Source: Adiantum capillus-veneris (taxonomy: Eukaryota > Streptophyta > Polypodiopsida > Polypodiales > Pteridaceae). Taken from it: a stretch of 64,000 nt of DNA. Position numbers and translations under genes: made by a program. The notes beneath the pieces were generated by a model that saw only the letters and a program-made list of their open reading frames with translations, did not search any database and was not told where the DNA came from. The stretch is taken from assembly GCA_014529385.2 (NCBI GenBank), contig CM043950.1, positions 153,940,445 to 154,004,444 of the forward strand, in the 5' to 3' direction. Positions within the stretch are counted from its first letter, which is position 1, and every line of letters begins with the position of its first letter. Positions 24,701 to 37,500 of this stretch are shown in pieces.

Positions 24701-27700
24701 GGAGATACTCGTTCCAAAACAGATATTGACAGACAAGGATAGAAAGATTAAAGGTAAAGTGATTAGGAGGTTCTTGGTTAAATTCAAGAACTATCCTACA
24801 TTGGATGCGAATTGGATGGAGGAGAAGGACCTAGAAGATACTCCTCAGATTTTGGAACTTTACCTTGAAGCATTCCATTTAGCATAGTCTACTCCAATAG
24901 AACCCTGATTTCACCATGGGTGAATCTAGTGCAACGGGTTTGCACAAGAGGGGAGTCACTCCGCTCCTTTGTCAACGGATTACCCCGATTTTGAATAGAG
25001 TCATTGATGTCCCTTTGGATTTCAGGAATACTGATGGGCTGACAGTACTTTGCTGTATGACTTTATGAACTAGAATTCCTGAAAATGAAAATGAAAATGA
25101 TTGATTTATACTTAACTTGTTTGAGTCCAAGAACTGAAAGACAAAATGACTGCAACATTTCAGTCTCATAAATCTCTATAGACATGATTGCAATAAGATT
25201 AGTTAATCGGGCATCTGTGAGGTCTCGACTAGATCTAGATGCGATTACTAAATACGTTGCCGATTAATCATGATCTGAGATTTGGAATAAATTTGTATGT
25301 GATTTGTCATGTGATGTCCGGTAATGTGACTGTCGATTTGTACAAGTGCTAGATGTGTTGTATCTAGTGCGTCGGTACTAACAATCACTGTCTACTAAGA
25401 CAGTTTATGGCCTCTGTTTGTTTTGCGTCGTTATCGAGGGCGATTACAATTCTTTCAAGAGGGGGGTATGTCACAAATTGGTGACAAATCACACACAAAT
25501 TTCAAGAGGACAAGGAGCCCCCGAAATGCGCCGACACGCTAACGTGGCAACACGTACGGAAATCCCGCCAGAATTTGTACTGGACTATTCGTACAGTTTT
25601 TTCAAAAATTACGTTGATGACGTGGCAATCCGTACGCTTTGCAGAAATTTCACTAGCTGCTTTTAGTGGGCAGATTTTGAGACAAGCTTTTGGAGATTAT
25701 TGCTTTTGAGTTTAAGAAGCTTTTGGGGCTCTGCTTTTAGCATCCCTTGTAAATTCTTTATAAGTGGCCTTTGGGGCTCACTTCTCAAAGCATCTGGACG
25801 CAGAGTCTGAGAGTGAGCACCCGCGGGCTCATTGTACTTTGCTCAAAGATAAATATAAAAATAAATACCGAAAGGGACGCCGGTCTTTGGGGCCAATACC
25901 TCTTGGTACGGAACTACGTCGGGCCGTGTCGACTTTATTGTGAATTGTGAATAAGTTTGAAGTGAATCTCTGCTATGTCGAAGTAGAATCTTGACTTGGG
26001 TGTCCAAGTTTGTTACACAAGTGCGCAAGAAGAGGCTTTACTGCTACTTTGTGGATTTCCACAAAGCGTTTGACACTGTCCCACGGGAGAGGCTCTTTCG
26101 ACGACTCCGGAGTTTGGGGATATCTTCAGAGATGATATGGGCCATATATGCTCTCTATGAGAGTGACTGGGAGAGTTCCCTACCCAGGCGGTGTGTTCGA
26201 GTCTATAGCTAGCCCCATTGGTGTTAGACAAAGATGGCCCCTCTCCCCAACCCTCTTCGGACTCTACATCAACGAGATCTCCGACTACATCCTACGAGCG
26301 GGAGGGACAGGAGCGGACCTAGCAGGTATCACAATCCACATTATGCTATATGCTGATGACATTGTATTGATTTCAGAATCACCAAAGGGCCTACAGAGCC
26401 ATCTGAGAGCTTAGGATCAGTTTTGTAGAGACAGGGGACTCACTGTGAATCTTGGGAAAACCAAGATCACACCACACAGCCAATGATAGACTCACCAAAG
26501 GATATGCAGCACTGGCCACGCTAGAGCGGAGATGCCATCAGGCACACTTTCAGGAACCCCGCACGAAGGGGTGGCTACTCGACACATTAGTCACTCCACC
26601 CTTGGTGTATGCAACAGTAGTATGGGCACCCGAATTGACAGATAACCAGTGGGCACAGATTGAGAGACCACAGATCTATATAATTTCTTGCTTTTTTCGA
26701 GGCAAGCAAACAGTACCACGCGGACATCATCAGGGCAGAGCTTGCCCCTCCCCCCCCCCCCCCCCCCCCCAATGGTAGTGGAGGCACTCTTCCAGACGGT
26801 TTGCTTCATCCAAAGAGTGAGAGAGCTCCCGACCAACAGACTCACACGACGAGCATTTGAGTCACCTATACAAATATCAAAGGCTGGATACGACAAAGCA
26901 TGCTACACACACTAGAGTATGGTTCGGAGCACATGGCCTTGACCTGGAGAATTTGCCACCTGTCCAGTACGACCCCGACTCCCCCCAGCTTCATCTCTCA
27001 CGTAGTGAGAGACACATGGTGATCCAACAGGACCTTTGGCAGCTCTATATCAGACACACTTGAATCACATCTCCCCTCCGGCGGAAGATGTCACACTACA
27101 AAGTTACCATACTTGAGGACGGGTTCATACAACGACCACGCTACATGGACACCTACATGCCACACAACTCACGGGTGGCGATTGGTCAGCTCAGAGTGTC
27201 ATCACGTAGACTAGAGATCGAGGTGGGGCGAGCTCATGACATTCCCAAGGAGGAGAGAGTGTGTAGAGTATGCAAAGAGGAAGTGGAGAGTGAGGAGCAT
27301 TTTGTTTGCAGATGCACAGCTTATGCAGATATCAGAGGCCGATATGAGCCCCTATTCGGAGGGCAGCCTACCTTCCGAGATATCATGCACTCTCGAGATC
27401 AGAGACAGTTGGGGCGCTACTTGCTAGAGATACCGAGGCACAGGGACACACTTTTGCAATCACCTACAGAGACCTCGGGGGGGGGAGACAGTCACAACTT
27501 ACAAATTTCCTTCGGAGAGCTACACCCCTACCCCTTCCACTCCCAGACCCACCGAGGGAGAGCTGCGCAGACTTAGGGAGAGCTTGTTGAGGACATCACG
27601 GGAAAGACAGTCTCAGAGACGAATCACAGATTTCTTTACACCAGCCAGAGAAGAGCCAACGGAGCAATCATTACAGCAGATCTCAGAGCCTACTCATACT

Positions 27701-28517
27701 AGAGGTACACTGCTTGACCAAGTCACTGAGCTTGGCATATCTAGACGTCCACGACCTCGGGGGGTCTCCCACTACCGACGAAGGCTGCAACAGAAGATAC
27801 AGATCACTCTAACTCGACATGCAAGACGCCCAACCAGAGTACTGACCATGGAGGAGGTCGATGAGATCCGACAACGACCGATGAGAGATTTCATCTGAAC
27901 CCACAACCCAACCCCCCCCCCCACATTTCCTTTCTCCTTAGTGTTTTAGTGTTAGTTCTTTGTAACTTTGCAATTTCCGTACTCAAACATGGTATCAAAT
28001 TCACCAATTGTAACTTTTTGGTCTCATAGGTCATTTTGGCCTTTTGAAGACGTTAATATAACATTTCATTTCATTTCTCTCATAGAAACCCAGCCCAGAG
28101 AGCACATCACAAGGCCATCCACACCACTCGACTATGACATGAGCAGACTAGACAGAAGGAGAGACAAGGGGCCTTCTCAGACCCCTCCTGTGGGGACTCT
28201 TCACTCCCTACCCACCTATACCGCCATACTACACCCCCATCGTACCATATGGAGCTATCTAGCCCTTTGCATATCATGGTTGTACTCCCCTATGCATATA
28301 GTTCCACATCCGTAAAAGTTAGAGCTCCATCCTCACCCCTCATATACATACACACACACCCCCATGTCAGTCTATTTGTTTCATAGCAGGTTTATTTTAA
28401 GCACTTGTCCTTTTTGCTGGATACCCAGAGGACAATCACATGTGCGCCGTTTTGTCTCATCGGCTGAATTCGGCCTCTTGAAAACGTTAATGAAGCTTTC
28501 TTTCTTTCTTTCTTTCT

Positions 28518-28567
<50 letters not shown>

Positions 28568-31500
28568 CTTTCATTAATGACGGCACTTGCAATGCCCAAA
28601 ACAGCTGCCCCAAAGATGATCAATACAAGAAGAAGCATAAAGCCATACAACTATGACTCAAGGTCAAGAGAATATAATTTAGGAAGGGGTCACTCCCATA
28701 CAACCACGAGGGGCCAAGGGTGAAATGGAAATCTGATACAAATTCTGGAAAAGTCAAGGAAAATTCCTTCCTAAATGAAAAAAAAAATTCTGATATAAAA
28801 TCTCAAAACCATGGAAAAACCATTCCTACAAAAAGATAAACGTGCCCTAGTAGCTAAAGGAGAAGATGGTTAAAAAAGATCCCTTTCTGAACCATTTGTT
28901 CAAGGCATAGTTACAGGGAATGGCCATTTTCCGGCCTCTGTTCCCCGCTCCCATTCCAACTAGGTAGGTGTGATTTCTGCAGATTGTGTGCATTGCATCT
29001 TTAGTATTGTGAGCTAGGTGTGAACTTTAATTGACCATAAAAGGGGACCCGAGCGTAATCATTGTGTGCATTGCATCTTTAGTATTGTGAACTAGGTGTG
29101 AATAAATCATGTGCACTTGCACATTGAGAAGCATTTTGCTTTGAAACAGGAAGGCCAAGAATCCCAGGCCCTCTGATCCTTTGTCCCCAGCACCTCCCCT
29201 CCCCCCCACCCCAAAAAAAACTTACCATCATCACCACCAAAAGAATATGACATTCCAGAATCATCAATAATCTGGGACCGTAGATCCCCTTCAACAAAGA
29301 GGTGTCCAATAGTGCCCGGGGCACAAGGCCCGCAGGTACTCACCCACCTACCAGCAATTTGCCCAAGACAGGGTAGCCCCAGCTCAAGGTGTTAAAACCA
29401 CCATAACAAAGCAAAACAGCCACCGGCAATAAATAGCCCTAGGGGCCAGCGAGATTATTTTAATCTCAATTGTTCCACTTCCCACAGCCAACTTGCTCAC
29501 AAATGCATCACTATGTACACTTAGATTCCTAAGAGCCTATTATCATATCAATTATTAATATTCATACGTAAGTTTTGAGACAGATCAGATATTATATCTT
29601 CTACCTTGGACAATGAAAACCCACCTAAATCAGTAGGATGATCTTCGAAGTGGGCTTTCAACCTGCCAAAAAAAAAACATAACCCTCTTAAAACAATTCC
29701 TGAAAAAAACAAGAGAGTATAAGATTATTATTATCATTAGCCTCACTTTTCAGAATTCAAAATCTCCAACCGCAGCTCCTTTGCCCTGGCTTCCTTAATT
29801 GCAACTTTTGTCACCCCCCTGGCAACATCCTTTTCACGAGAAGCCAAAAATTAGAGACAGTTTGATCTACAAACCATTAAAGCAGCAATGACTCTCTGAA
29901 TTTTACTGGTAGAAAACTGATCTATCACTATTGACCATCTAAAGAAAAACAATTTAAGTCTGAAACATAGTTGGGGTGCCCATTCGTGGAGCAGCAGTAG
30001 CTTGCTTTTTTGAGACACTTGAATCCAGCTCAGTTAAAAGACGCAGCTTCATTGGCTCGACAAGAACACAATATTTAAGGACCCCGCCGCAGTAACAGCC
30101 TACTCTAGTTAGGTTGAATAAGATGTCGTAGTAGAGGTAAGAGGAGCAATGAGCCCAAAGCGTCCTTGTTATAGCCATGTTGGGCATATTCTATAATCAA
30201 CGCATTCCAAGAGATGACATTTTAAACAGAAAGCTCATCAAGATGCCTCTCTCCTATTTCTAGCATGAGATCTTCCCAAGGACAATTTAGATTCTTTGGG
30301 ATGGAATCAAGCATGTTCCTCTTTGTCTGGATCTTGGAGATCGAAGCGGTCAAGCTTGTCGAAAGCCTAAACAATCAAGAACTTACCCTCATACTTCGGC
30401 AATAACGAAGAAACATCATTGGTATGCAAGTCCACAAAACTCAATCGGGCAAAGCAAACTTTAGATATGAATAACCTACAGTCAATCATGTCAACACCTA
30501 TTCAATGTATCATAACATTGGGTGAGTTGTTGAAGACCAGCAATTAGGAAAACAAGGATAAAATTGCAATTGACAGATGGACACATCGAACGACCAATGG
30601 GATTATTAAAAAATGTGATTGTCAGTTCATATGCAATTGACTACCAATATACATTTTCCATTATAGATTTCGGAAAAAAAATGAACCAATGAAAAATTGG
30701 CCTAATCGTCGGAAACTTAAGAGAATCTACGAACAAATAAGAGTAAAAGTTGGCCAAGGATGACCCTGCTGTTATCACTACTTTAACTGACGACACAGAT
30801 ATACCTCAGCTCTGTATCTCAAAGATTCTGTGGCTTCCTTGGTAAGGAGCGGAAATGGTACAATGTGTGTTGCCTTTTTATCATCACCGCTGCTGCTTCC
30901 AGATATTATATCTTTTATCTTTGTAAAATTCTCCTCATCCTCTGTAGAAACCTGGAAATGCATTAAAGCATTGACTAAATTTCTTTAAGCCCAAAGGTCT
31001 CTGTAAATCTTAGTATCACAATAGCACCTTTGGAGCTGGTAGTAAAAGTTTAGATCTCTTCCCGCTAACATGTAATAGTGAAATAAATTGGTACATTATG
31101 GTTCATACATATGGATAAGCAGCATGCTACATTTACAGCAAAAGTGGTACAGAGGAGCCAACGAACGACAACGAATAGCATGGCTGGCGGTGAGCAAAAT
31201 TTACAGCTATGACGAGGTGCAGTCTCACTATAAATATGTTTTGCAAAGGAAACTCCCAGAACAAGGCCCCCACCAGAATGGTCTACATTACAAACCAACA
31301 TAAAAACTAGAAAATACTTACGAGGGAGATGGATGCACCTGTGGATCGGGCACGACCTGTCCTTCCAATTCTATGTACATAATTTGAAGGAGTTCTGGGC
31401 ATGTCAAAGTTTATAACCTGAAGCCCAAACATAGAAACAAAAGTCAGCACAAGAGAAATTCTTAAATCAACAACACTAAAGATCAGTAAAGCACCATCAA

Positions 31501-34500
31501 AGAGATGACAGAGGGGTACAATATTTTACACAGTAATGTTTTACACATTTTTAATACAGGAAAATTACCAAAATACCTTTCAAATTTGTGACATTCCCAA
31601 AATGCCCCTCAAGTTTCAAATCAAAATTTCCCAAAAGATCCTCATATTTTGCAAAAATAATCTCAAAATGCCCTTAACTTTTTCTGAAATTCCCCCAAAT
31701 ACCCCTATAGATAGAAGATGATAGAACTAAGATTTTATATAATATTGTGGGATCTCAAGATGAAACAATTCAGTATTTGTAGACACAAATGCCTCTAATT
31801 GTGATTTAGTGGCAAAGAAGTTTGTTAGGACAAATAAAGAGAGATCCCTATTGTCAAAAAGAATAAACTATCAAAAAATTGAAGTATATTTCATCAAAAA
31901 ATAGTACGAGGGTATTTTGGAAATTATTTAATATTTCAGGAATATTTAGGAAAATTCCGCATATTTCAGAGTAGTTTGGTGATTTCCCTTTAATAGATGT
32001 ACCTTTATAAGGTCAGAAAAGGCTGAACTTCTGGGTTGTAAGAGAGACTATAACACCCACAAAATACAAAAGCATGAAACAAAGGCACACAAGAAAATGG
32101 AGAAAGAAAAAAAACTAAACCACCTTATTTGTTTCTAAACAAAAAATAGATAAAATTATTTACTTGGCAATACTGTTAGAAAAGGCTTACACAAAACAAA
32201 TTAGTGAAGCTTACTTGACTGAGACTTTGAAACGAAACAAAACGAAACTTCAACAATCACATCATGGATAAGACAGCGCAAAGACTTAATTCTAGAATTC
32301 AGACTCCACACCACAACACATTACAAAAGACAAAAGAACAAATTCTTCAATCCTAATGTAAGCAAAAGATTAAATGAGAAACTACTACCTACCAACCTAG
32401 CAAAGGCAAAACATAGCCAAAGTATACAATGTTGAAAACTTTACAGCATGCAACGTTAACTTCACTGCTTGTCCAAACAGGAAGAATAAGATCATCACTT
32501 TCATCATGCATAGCCTAGACAACAGCCTGCTCATGTTATCAGTGCCCGAGAGCATTTTTTATATCCAGGAAAAGGCATCAATCACCACAAAAGGCATGTA
32601 GAACTTGGGGCTCTCCAGAATTGCTCCACAACTCATGAGGTCTCGTCTTGAGCACAATACTGAGAGTTTGGCAGTACCCTACTCCTCTAGTGATAACCTA
32701 TGTACAGCAGTTTATTCTTCTTACACGTAGAAGAATAATCAATGCAAACAATTTGAGGCATTACAATCAAGAACATTTTTGCGAAAATGCAAAGATCTTT
32801 CATTCTACTATCAACCTCTGAGCATCTGATGAAATGCAATCATAGTCATCTAAAATTCAAAGATTCTTCGAACAACTTACCGTTCGCACATTTTTAAAAT
32901 CAATGCCACGAACCACACCAAACTCAGAGTCAACCATAAGCTGCTTTCCAGTTTTCTTCTTTCCAACAGGCTTGGAGCCACCATTTTTCATGCCTTTACC
33001 AGGCTTATCAGTTTCCTTAACTTTCTCCTTGGTGTCGTTGCCATCATCCGTAGCAATTAGGTAGTCAAACAGCCCAAGATTAAACTCCTGATGTAGTCAA
33101 GAACAATCCCTGTAAATTCTATGACTGTGACACTTTTCCAAACTATGATAATAACATCGGCATTGCAAACCTGTAAAATGTGCAGTCTAGAATTCTGTGG
33201 CAGCTGCGCGTTCAAGACTGCTGACCTCACACCAAACTGTGTCATTGTGAAAAGAACATTTTTGGAGCATCAGCTCACTATTGAACAGAACTTTTGAGAC
33301 TTACTAGTGTTTAAGACACTAACCTGCTCGAGGAAAAGTTTTAGTCGAAATCCTGTATCAATGGTATTGACAAAAATGAGAACCTTCTTTTGAACAAGTT
33401 CAAGATGCAGCAAAGCTAGAATGTTAAGCAGCTTGTCTTCAGCTTTACATAAAATCTGTGGAACATGCCAGATTTGCAACATTAGCACACTGTCCCTCCT
33501 CCTAAAAGAAAATTCCATAATGCTTGTAAGGCAACCTTTGCTAAACAGTGGATGTTCAACACTACTTAGGAAAGACATGACGACCCTCAACAGCAGAGAA
33601 ACGGTTACACAATGGCCTAATTTAAGCACATAATCTGTTGAAGCCATATGCTGGCTTACTAACCAAAAATTGTTGCACTGAATCTGGTATGATCTCATCC
33701 CCCGTGCCCTCTACTTCTGTGAGGGTCAAAATCACTGGATTATGCAAGACGAGTTTTTTAAGCTTCTCCACATCTGCACTGCCAACATTCCAGACCACAT
33801 CTTAGTGTTATGACTTCCTTGCCTTAAGTAAGCTTGCTACAGAAACTATTATCGGAAAAACGAGATTGTTGACAAAGCAATAGCACACCTTGAGGTAGCC
33901 GACATCAGAAGACACTGACATTTTCGTGGTACATGTGGTGCAAGACTTCGAATGTCATCTTCATAGCCATAAGAAAGAAGAAGATCTGCCTACAATCAAA
34001 CAACCAAATTTGGCTCAATCTACAAGCAAGTTGACTAATTTGTAAACTCAGCTGACACTACCAAATCTGCTAGGCCTATTCATATTGATTCAACAGTGAA
34101 ACCTTATCAAATCCTAAACAAAGCCCTCACAACTACCATGCCTGCTTGAAGGGTTTGTGTGAAAAGTGATTGAAGTAATAAAAACCCGAGCCCATTTAGA
34201 GACAGCATGCATTATGAATGACAGCCCAACATCTATACATTTGGCGCTTAATGCCAAAAACACGCTTTAATCCAAGAGAAGGGGACATCTGTGACTAGAG
34301 AATACCATGAGTCCATTCTAAACAATGTGTTCAACACAACTAAGGGCCTCTTATTATCCATTAGCAAAAGGTTTGCAAGAAGTTTGTGAATGCTCTCTAC
34401 AATGTTTAGTGTCTTGCCCTGTTTTTAACAGCTTCAGCATTATTATTGCTATACTCTTTCATTCAGATGCTCTGTGCGTACTGGTGTTGCCTAAGGTTAG

Positions 34501-37500
34501 AGAGGCTTCTTTACATTTCCAAGTTTACCTGTAGAAATCTAATTCCTATCGGATTCCTACATGCATGGGTTCTTCACTTCCCAAAAAGTGGCTTAAGTAT
34601 CAACATGTTTCATAAGAATCACCCAACCACATACAAAAAAGGATAGGACTACCTCATCTAGCACCAACGTCGACAAATTTTCTTGCAGAGTGGATGCTCG
34701 AAGGAACTTTTCTGTAATGCATATGGCCACACAAGCTGGTGTAGAAATAATAATGTCAGGGCCTGCAGACAATACTGATCTCTGCCAAGAGACCAAAATT
34801 AAGACGGGAAAACATAATGCAAGGGAAAATCAAGGACTTCTTCTAAACCTTACCAGAGATGACTGAGACATGCCACTAGTCAGCTGTACTGCTTTCCATG
34901 ATCCTCCACAATGTTCCAGCAGTGATGATAACTCTGAATGCACCTGCTGGCACAATTCCCGGGTGGGAACTAAAACCATAGCAGATGGCCCAACCATTGT
35001 ACCCTTGTGATAAACCACACATTTTTGAAGCAAGGGCAACAAATATGCAAGTGTTTTGCCAGACCCTGTTCGTGCTCGAGCAACAACATCTTTACCTTCC
35101 TGCATCACACCTAAATATAATCACGCACACTTGCAGCAAAATATCATTAATAGGGACCACATGAATTTTAAGCTTTGATGTATTGATTGACCTCCTACTT
35201 GAAATCTGTTGACTTGTACCAACATGTAAAGTTTTAATCGAAATCTCATCAAACAAGGGCCTATGATGCAAGTGCAGAAGTCAAATTTAAGCTACTTCCT
35301 AGTTGATGGGTTATTACAGACAATCATCATTAACTTTGCAAGGTGAGAAACGTATATGGAATTTAGACCTAATTAGAAGTGGACCTACACCTAACTACAG
35401 ACACAACCATGCATGCAAACATAAACCCTGTCAGCAAGGTCCTAAGAGCATGTGTCAGCCCTGTGCAACCACAAAGCATAGTGAAGAGCTACACACACCA
35501 AAGACCAACAAAATAATGCGTCAATGCGGCAAGCTCTACAACCCGGCTAATGCATGGACGTGTCACATGCGCATACGTGACGCAAACAAGCTTCTGCTAA
35601 ACCTAGGGATCAAAGTTTGGTGTTACCGGCTTGGACACTCAAAGCGAGAACTCAATAGCAACACAAGGACAGAAAAGGCAAAATCATTGAACTTAAATAG
35701 AGAAGGAGAGTCGACACGGCGGAGTTCCAAGCCAAGACGAACAGCCTGTCACAAACTGTTGACATGACAAGTCAGTGAAGAACAGAGCCAACCTTCACAT
35801 CACGGCCGAGGGGCCTAAACCCTAAGAAGAACAAGCAACAGCAGAAAAAGAAGTCCTACCAACTTCTGGGACCTTGTCCGATGGGGCCCAAGTGACATAA
35901 AGGCATATAAATAAAGCAAGACCCCCACACACACAGAAGGATTTGTGTGGAGCTGTTGACGTGACAAGTCAGTGAAGAACAGAGCCAACCTTTAGATCAC
36001 GGCCGAGGGGCCTAAACCCTAAGAAGAACAAGCAACAGCAGAAAAAGAAGTCCTACCAACTTATGGGACCCCGTCCAATGGGGCCCAATTGACATAAAGG
36101 CATATAAATAAAGCAAGACCCACACACACACAAAAGGATTTGCGTGGAGTTGATGGCGTGGCAGCAACTATACAGATCTCCGCAATCTACACTGGTCTGA
36201 TGACGTGGCAATTGTACGGAAAACCCAAATTTTGCACTGACATGATGACGTGGCAGACTGTACGGATTTTCGCGTTTTGCACTGACTGCTTACGTGGCAG
36301 TTGTATGGATTTCCGTGATTTACGCTGGCAACTTTTGAGCACCTGCTTTTGGCTTTTAAGTTTGAAGCTTTTCACTATAATTGCTTTTAATGACCAAGGG
36401 CCTTTAAATATGAGGCTAGGGCTCATTCTTTGGCACTCTTCTGGGAGAAGGTGCAGAGCGTGGAGTACCGGCTTGTACTGTGTTGATGAAATGTAAAGAA
36501 ATACCGAAAGGGGCGCCAAGGTTTGGGGCCAATACTCTCTGGGGTGGAATTATGCCGCTCCGTGTCGCGTGTGCTCTCTCTCTCTCTTTCAGTTTCAGTT
36601 GTTATTGAAGTGCTAAAAGTCTGTTCAGTCTGTTCTTTTCTATTGACACGTGGTGCCCGTTTTGTGACACAGGCCCCAAAGACCGGTGCCCCTTTCAGTA
36701 TTTCTTTCTTGTTGCTCCTCGCAAAGTACACTCCCAAGGGTCCAACTCTCTCCGAGACTCTACGTCCACATGCTCTCCAAAAGAGTAGCCCTCTAGGCAC
36801 TTTTAAACTTACAAGGGATGCCCAAAAGTAGAACCCCAAAAGCATCATATTAAAAGCACAGCATCTACTCTCAAAAGCTCCACATGAAAACCCCCAAAAT
36901 TTGCCAACGCAAAACACAGAAATCCGTACAGCCTGCCACATTATCATGTCAGCACCATTTACGGAAGTACAACCCAGAGTTCAAGCTTTTGACTTCTAAG
37001 GTTTTAGGCCCCTCAGCCGATGCTCCATATGTTGGGCACGCTTAGGTTTATTTAAAAATCCTAACCCCTTCAGTTTAGGCCCCTTGGCCATACTATCTAG
37101 GTTCAATTCTTCAAGTCTCAGTTCCTCTTGTCCATTCGGCCGTTTCTCTGCCAATTGGGCACGCCCCATCATCACTTTATGACATTTCCCCCTCTTGAAT
37201 TTACTGCCCTCTATTACGCTTGCAAAACAGCCAAAGGACAGAAATTTTCTTTGGTAGACACTGATTCTATGAGTACCCATGCCCCAGACTCCACCAATCC
37301 AGCACTGTCACAAAGACATCAATCACTGATCAATCACATTTCCGTTGAGGTCTCAAATACAAATCATGATCATTGTAACCATTTAGCAATCACATCAGAC
37401 AGATGTCTTGATCTCCTAAATCTTGTTACTATCAGATTCATATCCCTTCTTTTCACATTTCAATCAAGCAAACCATGCCCATGACCATCTCCACAAGCTA

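Larger units (their letters stand above)
14123..26017 (+). mobile_element. Ty3/gypsy chromovirus, interrupted (nest level 2)
   Basis: LTRs: 5' LTR 14123-14536 plus 20327-20455 (split by later insertions) and 3' LTR 25469-26017 (549 bp). Both start TGTCACAAA and end TTGTTACA. The tRNA-iMet primer site TGGTATCAGAGC follows at 20457-20468, and the polypurine tract AGAGGGGGG precedes the 3' LTR. The interior carries gag, protease, RT/RNase H, integrase and chromodomain remnants in plus orientation. It splits the LINE RT within one conserved segment. The flanks CAAA and CAAG are an imperfect target duplication. Many frameshifts and stops make it inactive. Confidence 0.92.

Noticed and set aside
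28392-28613. Minus-strand frame with a polyproline block
   Set aside because: The prolines come from the G45 run; the flanks are LINE tail and intron.
35303-35767. 154-codon plus-strand frame in RH16 intron 1
   Set aside because: Long but without recognisable domains; its end overlaps the start of an LTR.
35749-36150. CRISPR-like array
   Set aside because: The repeats are 197-bp tandem units inside an LTR, and this is a plant nuclear genome.
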